A DNA stretch of 11,251 nt. Source: Campylobacterales bacterium. Lineage in GTDB: Bacteria > Campylobacterota > Campylobacteria > Campylobacterales > Sulfurimonadaceae. Position 1 is the first letter of the stretch. Each line of letters opens with the position of its first letter. Positions 5,984-11,251 of this stretch are shown here, one piece after another. A model generated the notes under the pieces. The model made no database searches. It was not told the DNA's origin and saw nothing but the letters and a program-made list of their open reading frames with translations. The DNA is taken from positions 1 through 11,251 of the forward strand of contig JAFGVR010000199.1 in the NCBI GenBank assembly GCA_016937915.1, in the 5' to 3' direction. The translations under genes were made by a program, and so were the position numbers.

Positions 5984-6499
5984 ATGGCAACTGTAACTTT
6001 CAAAAATGATATCGTATGTAACCTAGCTGGTACTGAAGTAAATGTAGGTGACACTGCACCAGTAACAACTGTAGTTAACTGTAACCCAATGCTTCAAGAT
6101 GAGCAAATCGGTGGAGAGGGTAAAGTTCAACTAGTTGTTGCTGTTCCTTCACTAGACACTGGTGTATGTGATGCTGAAACTAGAAGATTTAACCAAGAAG
6201 CTGCTTCATTAGAGGGTGTAGAAGTTATCACTGTATCTATGGACTTACCATTTGCTGCTGCAAGATGGTGTGGTGCTGCTGGAATTGAAAACCTAAAAGT
6301 TTGTTCAGATTTCAGAAACAAAACTTTCGCTAACAACTATGGTGTACTTTTAGCTGATGGTCCTTTAGCTGGTATCACTGCTCGTGTTATTTTTGTTATC
6401 GGTAAAGATGGTAAAGTAGCTTACAAACAAGTTGTTCCAGAAATTACAACTGAGCCAAACTACGAAGAAGCATTAGCTGCTGCTAAAGCTGCTCTATAA
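5984..6499 (+). CDS. tpx: Thiol peroxidase Tpx (atypical 2-Cys peroxiredoxin)
   Basis: Tpx reduces hydrogen peroxide and organic hydroperoxides with electrons from thioredoxin; in Gram-negatives it is cytoplasmic or periplasmic, and no signal peptide is seen here. The 171-residue protein has the family motif PSLDTGVCDAETRRFN with peroxidatic C62, and RWCGAAG with resolving C96; these correspond to C61 and C95 of E. coli Tpx. Additional cysteines at 12, 33 and 107 are not expected to be catalytic. The VSMDLPFAAARWCG and FRNKTFANNYGV stretches are also typical. Codon choice is visibly different from the neighbours (many GGT, GCT, GTA, AAC), with few of the GAG and ATA codons common around it, a sign of a highly expressed gene. 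It stands alone, divergent from mqnD and converging on the FG-GAP protein gene, with its own promoter and likely its own terminator. Confidence 0.97.
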   Translation: MATVTFKNDIVCNLAGTEVNVGDTAPVTTVVNCNPMLQDEQIGGEGKVQLVVAVPSLDTGVCDAETRRFNQEAASLEGVEVITVSMDLPFAAARWCGAAGIENLKVCSDFRNKTFANNYGVLLADGPLAGITARVIFVIGKDGKVAYKQVVPEITTEPNYEEALAAAKAAL

Positions 6500-6538
6500 G
6501 CAAAAACCTAAAATATAAGATTTCAAAGCAAAAACCCA

Positions 6539-6561
6539 AGCCCCTCCTCCCCAAGGGGGCT
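6539..6561. terminator. G+C-rich hairpin, likely terminator for the minus-strand FG-GAP gene
   Basis: AGCCCC (6539-6544) pairs with GGGGCT (6556-6561) around an 11-base loop. CCCC-AA-GGGG inside the same block offers an alternative stem. Read on the minus strand the stem is followed by TGGGTTTTTG, so it works best as a terminator for the gene that ends at 6616. This C/G-rich block is unlike the AT-rich surroundings. Confidence 0.5.
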
Positions 6562-6580
6562 ACTCCTATTCTCCTAAAAC

Positions 6581-6606
6581 TTAGTTAGAGGATAACCTCT
6601 AACTAA
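6581..6606. terminator. Perfect 11-bp hairpin between converging tpx and FG-GAP gene (bidirectional terminator)
   Basis: TTAGTTAGAGG (6581-6591) and CCTCTAACTAA (6596-6606) pair perfectly around the loop ATAA. The position, 10 bases beyond the FG-GAP stop and about 80 beyond the tpx stop, fits a terminator serving both. Flanking T-runs are poor on either strand (TCATTT on the plus side), so its strength is uncertain. Confidence 0.65.
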
Positions 6607-6615
6607 TCATTTAAA

Positions 6616-9411
6616 TTACTGACCAAGATTAATCCAAAAGCCAACACCATTATCTATAGCATCAAGGTGATTTAGTTCTAAAGCCTCTATGGCATCTTGA
6701 AGTGATTCTTTTGGTGAGTAAACACTCCAGCCATTTTTATAACTCCACACAGAGATAAGGGTTAGTTTGAGAGATGCTATATCACTGCTTAGTATAGGTG
6801 TTCCAGCACCTAAGAGATGCCAACCACTATAAGCTGTAGTAAAATACCCAGTAGCTGTTGTATTGTACTCTTGTCCATCAAACTCTACACTCTGTGCTAC
6901 ATCGTTATATACCCAAAAACCCTCACCTTTTGTTAGAGTATCAAATGTAGCATAATCGGTGTTGTGTGTAACATATATCATGTTTTCACTCAGCCTACTG
7001 TGGTATTGCCATTCCCCATCTTTATATCTCCATATATTTGAAGCATTTGAGAATTTTACATCTATAGCATCAACATCTAAAGTGGTATCAACTGGGATAG
7101 ATATAAGATTCCAACCTTGTTGTAAATAGATAGATTTATCTTCTATTATAGGCACTATCCCAGAAGAGATGCCAAAAACTCCAACTTGACCCAAGATAAG
7201 CTCACCATTATTTGATAACATAAACGGATTTGCATAGCTACTTGAGACCATAAAATTCTCTGATGGGTCTATACTATTTATATAATGCCCTAGTCTATCA
7301 AACTCAAAAACTTCATAAGCACCTGTAAATATCTTATGAGCTCCACTCTCTTGATAAGCTATCTCAAGATTTCTAAATCTATTTTTATTCCACTCATCTA
7401 TCTGCTCATCATAGCTCCACACTTTTGTACCATCAACTTTATATAAAGATAGTACACTATCTTGTGCAACAAGTATCTCACTCACTCCATCACTATCATA
7501 ATCAAACCAACGAACAGACCAAATCTCTTCACTTCCCAGCTCTATCTCAAACAAACTTTCTGATGGATCAATTGGTTTTATCGATGAGACAACGACACTC
7601 CAACTATCATTTTGCCAATCTTGATACACATGCAAGAGTTCTAGTTTTCCATCTTTATTATAGTCAAGAACATCCGCTTTTGAAGCCCTGCTTATAAACC
7701 CTTTATAGTCTATATATGAACCATACTGTGAACCAATATCATATCTCATTGGGTTTTGCAAACCAACTAGTATGGAGTAGTTGTCACCATTTTTAACCAC
7801 CTCAAAAAGGTGTATATTTGTTACACTCTCACCTGTGTCCCACTCTTGAGTTATAGATTTGTTCTGCTCAACTATTTTGATTTTATCACCGCCACTATAG
7901 CCATACTCCAAAAACACTATCTCTTTATTTGCATCATTATCTATATCGTATGTATCAAGAGCCAAAACCTCATCAGTTGTGTTATACTCCCAAATCAAAT
8001 CCCCAGAGTAGTTAAAAACTTTTATACTATCACCACTAGCACTAACTATATCATCTATACCATTACCATCCATGTCCCCAAACGCTACATCTAAAAGATA
8101 CTCGTTTTTACTCCACACCCTTTTACCATCATCATAAAGATAAACTTTTCTTCCATCACTTACAACTACCTCATTATCTGCATCTATATCAAGATTTCCA
8201 AGATATATATTATTTACCAAACTACCATTATCATAGATATTTTCAACACCACTATCAGATAGCTTATACAGATCCATCTCACCAACATACAACTCACCTG
8301 CATCTACTGCCAAACTTAAACCGTTTATATAGTTATTCACATATCCAGATAGATTGAACTCTTTTGTAGTTGAGCCATTTTCATCTAAAACAGTGACACT
8401 TTTATTTTCAGCCAATACCACTTGTAACTTATCTGCATCTTTGTATAAAAGCAGGTCATAAAGTTCTTCTGACTGGCTAGAATAAACAAATTTTTGTGTT
8501 AATTGATTTTGAGCATCTATAGAGAAAAGATATGTTTTTCTATCATAACCATTTGGATAATTATAAGTTGAAGTAGTTAGTAGTATGTTATCTTCAAATA
8601 TCTCTATCTCATCTATATTTTTATCCAAAGTTATATTTGAGTCTATACTAAATGTATCTAGGTTTAAAATAGCTAAAGTGTATGTATGGTTATAAGAGGA
8701 ATCTTGTTTATCCAAAGCTACCAAAGCTATATTACTATCATCTTTGATAGCATAAGCGGTTATGCTATCAGTTGTGTTATACTCTTTTAAAACACTCCCA
8801 TCTGCCAAACTTCTTTGTTCTAGTTTGCTATGTTCATATGTTGTTACAAGTGTATAAGCTTTGTTTGATACAACTTTAACATCACCTTTTTGTACATTTG
8901 CCCAAAGCTCTATAGGCTTAATCCAATCATAATTAAAACTATTTATCGAGGGATTATAAGTGTACTGAACTATATTTTCACTTGTCTGGCTATTACCGTT
9001 TTGATCAGCTAAGACAACTTTTACAGATCCATCCACTTCATAAAAATCACTACTCAAAGAGTGGAAAGACATACTATAAACTATAGTATCCCTTGCTAGT
9101 TTTTCACCATCATCATCTATAACACCAATATCTAGCCAATTGGCTACTAAAATCTCATCTTTACCATCACCATCAACATCCATAAACTCTAAAGTCTCAA
9201 CACTGTTAAACTCGGAGTTTACAAACTTCACATCACCACTCATAGTGGTAACGACTACACCCTCTTCTCCAGCTATTACAAGCTCTTTTACCCCATCTTT
9301 ATCTAAGTCATGTATCTTGACTTTTGTGATGCGATCTACAAAATACCCATTCCAAGATGTCTGTAAAGCGTAAAGATTTAAACTCAACAAAACTAATAAT
9401 AAAACTTTCAT
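6616..9411 (-). CDS. Large secreted FG-GAP/VCBS repeat protein with duplicated C-terminal GW...GFW module
   Basis: This 931-residue exported protein has no known enzymatic domain. Residues 1-15 (MKVLLLVLLSLNLYA) form a short signal peptide. The body is probably a beta-propeller of FG-GAP/VCBS type, with calcium-type DxDxDG loops: LDKDG (36-40), VDGDG (79-83), then near 405 (DIDADNE), 446 (DMDGNGIDD), 490 (DIDNDANKE), 584 (DYNKDGKLE) and 641 (DYDSDGVSE), each followed by a beta-strand like EIVVA. Residues 766-834 and 863-927 are two copies of a GWNL...GFWV module. The protein is acidic and has no cysteine. I chose ATG 9411 rather than an in-frame ATG at 9459 because the signal peptide begins there, AAAGGG lies seven bases upstream, and the earlier ATG overlaps the predicted promoter. 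It has no neighbours in its direction, so its role (surface adhesion, matrix or sensing) is unknown. Confidence 0.85.
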   Translation of the reverse strand: MKVLLLVLLSLNLYALQTSWNGYFVDRITKVKIHDLDKDGVKELVIAGEEGVVVTTMSGDVKFVNSEFNSVETLEFMDVDGDGKDEILVANWLDIGVIDDDGEKLARDTIVYSMSFHSLSSDFYEVDGSVKVVLADQNGNSQTSENIVQYTYNPSINSFNYDWIKPIELWANVQKGDVKVVSNKAYTLVTTYEHSKLEQRSLADGSVLKEYNTTDSITAYAIKDDSNIALVALDKQDSSYNHTYTLAILNLDTFSIDSNITLDKNIDEIEIFEDNILLTTSTYNYPNGYDRKTYLFSIDAQNQLTQKFVYSSQSEELYDLLLYKDADKLQVVLAENKSVTVLDENGSTTKEFNLSGYVNNYINGLSLAVDAGELYVGEMDLYKLSDSGVENIYDNGSLVNNIYLGNLDIDADNEVVVSDGRKVYLYDDGKRVWSKNEYLLDVAFGDMDGNGIDDIVSASGDSIKVFNYSGDLIWEYNTTDEVLALDTYDIDNDANKEIVFLEYGYSGGDKIKIVEQNKSITQEWDTGESVTNIHLFEVVKNGDNYSILVGLQNPMRYDIGSQYGSYIDYKGFISRASKADVLDYNKDGKLELLHVYQDWQNDSWSVVVSSIKPIDPSESLFEIELGSEEIWSVRWFDYDSDGVSEILVAQDSVLSLYKVDGTKVWSYDEQIDEWNKNRFRNLEIAYQESGAHKIFTGAYEVFEFDRLGHYINSIDPSENFMVSSSYANPFMLSNNGELILGQVGVFGISSGIVPIIEDKSIYLQQGWNLISIPVDTTLDVDAIDVKFSNASNIWRYKDGEWQYHSRLSENMIYVTHNTDYATFDTLTKGEGFWVYNDVAQSVEFDGQEYNTTATGYFTTAYSGWHLLGAGTPILSSDIASLKLTLISVWSYKNGWSVYSPKESLQDAIEALELNHLDAIDNGVGFWINLGQ
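6631..7116 (-). repeat. Tandem C-terminal protein module (two divergent copies) of the FG-GAP protein
   Basis: Copy 1 (about 7116-6910) reads GWNLISIP..., NIWRYKDGEWQYHS, then TLTKGEGFWVY. Copy 2 (about 6825-6631) reads GWHLLGAG..., SVWSYKNGWSVYSP, then AIDNGVGFWINL. Both share the order GW-x-L, W-x-Y-K-(D/N)-G, and a G-x-GFW close, over about 65-70 residues. I recall the same pattern at the end of many secreted Campylobacterota proteins. It looks like a small beta-rich cell-surface or sorting module; the function is not known to me. Confidence 0.7.
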
Positions 9412-9451
9412 AACAAACCCTTTTTTTAAAAATTGTGCCACCTTTGAGAAG

Positions 9452-9457
9452 ATTATC
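9452..9457 (-). promoter_or_regulatory. Extended -10 promoter (TGTGATAAT) of the FG-GAP gene
   Basis: On the minus strand GATAAT is preceded by TGT, giving an extended TGn -10 element. Transcription would start near 9445, about 34 bases before ATG 9411, with AAAGGG as ribosome binding site. This start lies downstream of the alternative ATG at 9459 and so supports the shorter protein. Confidence 0.45.
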
Positions 9458-9493
9458 ACAAATCAAATAAATTTATATTAAAGTAGTTAAAAT

Positions 9494-9517
9494 TATAATA
9501 TACGATTTTTATAAGGA
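9494..9517 (+). promoter_or_regulatory. cobQ promoter (-10 TATAAT) and ribosome binding site
   Basis: A consensus TATAAT lies at 9494-9499, giving a start near 9506, followed by AAGGA at 9513-9517, ten bases before ATG 9528. No -35 box stands out. No cobalamin riboswitch could fit: the leader is only about 20 bases. Confidence 0.6.
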
Positions 9518-9527
9518 TAAACATAGA

Positions 9528-10925
9528 ATGAACTCCCTTAGTATTTTTGGAACTAGTAGTGATGCTGGTAAGTCCACTATCTCTTTTGCACTAACTTATC
9601 TTTTGCACCATCGTGGCATCAAAGTAGCCCCTTTTAAAGCTCAAAATGTTTCAAATAACTCACAAGTTACAGATGCAGGGGGTGAGATAGCAGTGCCGCA
9701 ATATTTTGCAGCTGCATCTATTGGCCTAAAAACAACACCATATATGAACCCTATCCTTTTAAAGTCAGGCGTGGCAAACAAAACCCATATGATAGTAAAT
9801 GGTAAAAGTGTCGCAAATACCGATGTTTGGAGCTACTATAGGGATATTGATAACCTAAAACCGATAGTTAGAGATGCATTTTTAAAGTTAAAAGAGGAGT
9901 ATGAATGCATCGTAGCTGAGGGAGCTGGGAGTCCTGTTGAGTTAAATCTTATGGATAAAGATCTATCAAATATCTATATAGCAGATGAGTTTGATACAAA
10001 GATAATTTTGGTTGCAGATATAGAAAGGGGTGGGGTGTTTGCATCTATATATGGTGTGTATCATCTACTTCCTAAAAAACTTCGCAAAAATGTGATAGGT
10101 GTGATAGTAAATAAGTTTCGTGGAGATATGAAATTTTTTGATGATGGTGTAAAGATAATCGAGAAAGATTTTGGACTAAAAGTGCTTGGAGTGGTTCCAT
10201 ACAAACCTTTTAATCTTGGTTTTGAAGATACTGCATCTATCATGGGTTATACTCAAGATACAACAAAAGTCATCATCAAAGTTGGAGTTGTAAAACTTCC
10301 CCACATAAGCAACTACACAGATTTTGAACCACTTGTGGCTGATAAAGAGATAGAACTTAGATTTATCACAACCACAAGTGAAGCAGATAGTTGTGATGTG
10401 GTTATCATCCCAGGTAGTAAGCTTGTAGTTGAGGATCTTTTTTGGCTTAGAGAGATGGGGTTTGAGAGAGTTATAGAAGATAAGAAAAAACATATCATCG
10501 CTATATGTGGCGGTTATGAGATGATGTTTGAGAAGATAATCGATGAGGATGGTGTTGAGTCAGCTTATAAAGAGGTTGATGGGTTTGGAAGATTTAAAGG
10601 TGAAGTGCGATTTGCAAAAGAGAAGATTGTTAGAAAAGGGGAATATAACATCTTTGGATGCATAGGCAATGGGTATGAGATACACAACGCAGTTACAAAA
10701 AAACAGGCAAAAAAGAAAAAAAATCTTTACGGAACTTTTGTTCATGGCATCTTTGATTGTGATGAGTTTAGATATAGATACTTTTCAGATATAGATGAAA
10801 ACTATAAGGGTTACAATTTTGCCAGATACAAAGCAGATGCGATAAAAGAGTTCGCATCTCATGTAGATAATCATATAGATTTAGATTATATTTTAAATAA
10901 TTTATCTATATCTGATAAAGATTAA
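9528..10925 (+). CDS. cobQ: Cobyric acid synthase (glutamine-hydrolysing)
   Basis: CobQ (CbiP) amidates four side chains (b, d, e, g) of adenosylcobyrinic acid a,c-diamide with ammonia from glutamine, using ATP, to make adenosylcobyric acid for vitamin B12. The 465-residue protein has an N-terminal dethiobiotin-synthetase-like ATPase domain with P-loop GTSSDAGKST (8-17), PFKAQNVSNNS (35-45), VAEGAGSP (129-136) and VADIERGGVFAS (162-173). A C-terminal class I glutaminase-like domain follows, with IPGSK (294-298), the nucleophile C327 in AICGGYE, and H406 in YGTFVHGIFD. Length is a little under the usual 480-510; the shortening seems to be near the C-terminus, where the end is Lys/Asp-rich. Glutamate 331 replaces the usual glutamine in GGYQ. 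It stands alone with its own promoter, divergent from the FG-GAP gene; other B12 genes must lie elsewhere. Its presence favours an environmental Campylobacterota genome over Campylobacter or Helicobacter. Confidence 0.95.
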   Translation: MNSLSIFGTSSDAGKSTISFALTYLLHHRGIKVAPFKAQNVSNNSQVTDAGGEIAVPQYFAAASIGLKTTPYMNPILLKSGVANKTHMIVNGKSVANTDVWSYYRDIDNLKPIVRDAFLKLKEEYECIVAEGAGSPVELNLMDKDLSNIYIADEFDTKIILVADIERGGVFASIYGVYHLLPKKLRKNVIGVIVNKFRGDMKFFDDGVKIIEKDFGLKVLGVVPYKPFNLGFEDTASIMGYTQDTTKVIIKVGVVKLPHISNYTDFEPLVADKEIELRFITTTSEADSCDVVIIPGSKLVVEDLFWLREMGFERVIEDKKKHIIAICGGYEMMFEKIIDEDGVESAYKEVDGFGRFKGEVRFAKEKIVRKGEYNIFGCIGNGYEIHNAVTKKQAKKKKNLYGTFVHGIFDCDEFRYRYFSDIDENYKGYNFARYKADAIKEFASHVDNHIDLDYILNNLSISDKD

Positions 10926-10944
10926 TTCTAATGATGATTAATCT
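10919..10944 (+). terminator. Weak hairpin at the cobQ stop codon
   Basis: AGATTAAT (10919-10926) pairs perfectly with ATTAATCT (10937-10944) around a 10-base loop and is followed by AAATTTTAAT. The stem includes the cobQ TAA. It is AT-rich with a broken T-run, so it is at best a weak terminator. Confidence 0.35.
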
Positions 10945-11084
10945 AAATTTTAATAAAACTGAAATTTGACACCAGCTTTTTCTTGTATCTTAAAATTAAT
11001 AAAAAAAAAGTTATACTTTCGCCACTACTATGCAATTCTCTCATAAAATAATAACTTTTTGTTTAGTAATTAAATTTTATAACG
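10926..11084. other. AT-rich intergenic region downstream of cobQ
   Basis: With the stretch that follows this makes 326 bases without a convincing gene. It holds the cobQ hairpin, a TTGACA at 10966-10971 with only a poor partner box (TAAAAT at 10991, 19-base spacer), a run of nine A at 11001-11009, and the TATACT box described separately. I see no tRNA, rRNA, repeat array or insertion-sequence end here. Confidence 0.5.
11012..11017 (+). promoter_or_regulatory. -10 box TATACT after an A-run, likely promoter of a gene beyond the window
   Basis: TTATACTTTCGCC follows nine A residues. The box and its surroundings are the same kind as the tpx -10 (TATACTTTTC). Transcription would start near 11024 and run toward the right edge, giving a leader of about 60-75 bases before the GTG codons of the partial ORF. 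Confidence 0.45.
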
Positions 11085-11251
11085 GTGTATTATTTAGTGA
11101 ACAATATTGATGATCTAAAATTCTATTTAAAAAGCAATTTAAAAAAACCCTCTCTAAATTTTACATGTATAATGCACCCTTTTTTCAAGACCAGTAAAAC
11201 AAGTTTTCTTATTCCACCTCTTTACGATACCAGTGGTAACAGTTTTACTCC
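11085..11251 (+). CDS. Possible start of an unidentified gene (partial, low confidence)
   Basis: A frame with GTG codons at 11085 and 11097 stays open to the window edge, about 51-55 residues, including NNIDDLKFYLKSNLKKPSLN and later LIPPLYDTSGNSF. A -10 box lies 70-85 bases upstream in the right direction. There is no clear ribosome binding site and no family I recognise. The alternating Lys/Asn-rich start and the Pro/Ser/Thr-rich part look like a genuine protein, but a chance open frame of this length in AT-rich DNA is possible, and the opposite strand is also open for part of the stretch. Confidence 0.35.
   Translation, partial: MYYLVNNIDDLKFYLKSNLKKPSLNFTCIMHPFFKTSKTSFLIPPLYDTSGNSFT

Noticed and set aside
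7425..8094. Open frames on the plus strand within the FG-GAP gene (7425-7697 and 7810-8094)
   Set aside because: They are antisense to a well-supported repeat protein, have no promoter or ribosome site, and show low-complexity translations typical of shadow frames.
9412..9459. ATG 9459 as start of the FG-GAP protein
   Set aside because: It would place 16 residues with lysines in front of a clean signal peptide and overlaps the likely promoter; ATG 9411 has a ribosome site.
10716..10723. Run of eight A in cobQ as a phase-variation site
   Set aside because: It falls in a Lys-rich stretch of an AT-rich gene for a core cofactor, where such runs are expected by composition.
10966..10996. TTGACA at 10966 as a -35 box
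   Set aside because: The best partner (TAAAAT at 10991) needs a 19-base spacer and matches poorly; Campylobacterota promoters rarely rely on a -35 box.
1..11251. CRISPR array, tRNA or rRNA gene, insertion sequence or phage integrase
   Set aside because: No regularly spaced repeats, cloverleaf or CCA-type ends, transposase or integrase motifs were seen on either strand.

Overview
The window looks like chromosomal DNA of a free-living Campylobacterota (Epsilonproteobacteria) member, most like the Sulfurimonas/Sulfuricurvum group. This is inferred from the AT-rich composition, the tight overlapping gene order, a fliQ-murB pair (also adjacent in Campylobacter, from memory), a futalosine-pathway menaquinone gene (mqnD), a Tpx-type peroxidase, and a secreted protein ending in the GWNL...GFWV modules common in these bacteria. 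The genus is not proven.

Region 1 (1-431) is a very AT-rich fragment of a toxin-antitoxin locus. It holds the last codons of an unknown upstream ORF, an intact MntA-like minimal nucleotidyltransferase (antitoxin), and a stub of its HEPN (HepT-like) partner that ends after 31 codons. Region 2 (433-3899, + strand) follows with almost no gap: a solitary beta-class DNA adenine methyltransferase, an orphan Opp/Dpp/Nik-type ABC ATPase, and a bifunctional class A penicillin-binding protein. They are joined by a 4-nt overlap and a 3-nt gap, so they are probably cotranscribed.

Region 3 (3907-5818, - strand) is a fully overlapping operon read mqnD-fliQ-murB: menaquinone synthesis, flagellar export and peptidoglycan precursor synthesis. 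Its only visible promoter puts the transcription start at or next to the mqnD ATG, so the mRNA may be leaderless. The divergent intergenic region (5819-5983) also carries a perfect 15-bp inverted repeat and the promoter and strong ribosome binding site of tpx (5984-6499).

Region 4 (6500-9527): tpx converges on a long secreted FG-GAP/VCBS repeat protein (6616-9411, - strand), with two hairpins between them. That protein has a signal peptide, repeated DxDxDG calcium-type loops, no cysteine at all, and a duplicated C-terminal GW...GFW module. Region 5 (9528-10925, + strand) is cobyric acid synthase cobQ, with its own promoter and no other cobalamin gene in view. The last 326 bases are non-coding or weakly coding: a hairpin after cobQ, a good -10 box, and a GTG-started ORF running off the end.

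Most of the window is ordinary core metabolism. The points that deserve a second look are the broken HEPN/MNT locus fused to the methyltransferase unit, the leaderless mqnD promoter with its adjacent palindrome, the cysteine-free FG-GAP protein with its tandem C-terminal module, and the orphan ABC ATPase beside a cell-wall synthase. I did not find a clear multi-gene novel system.
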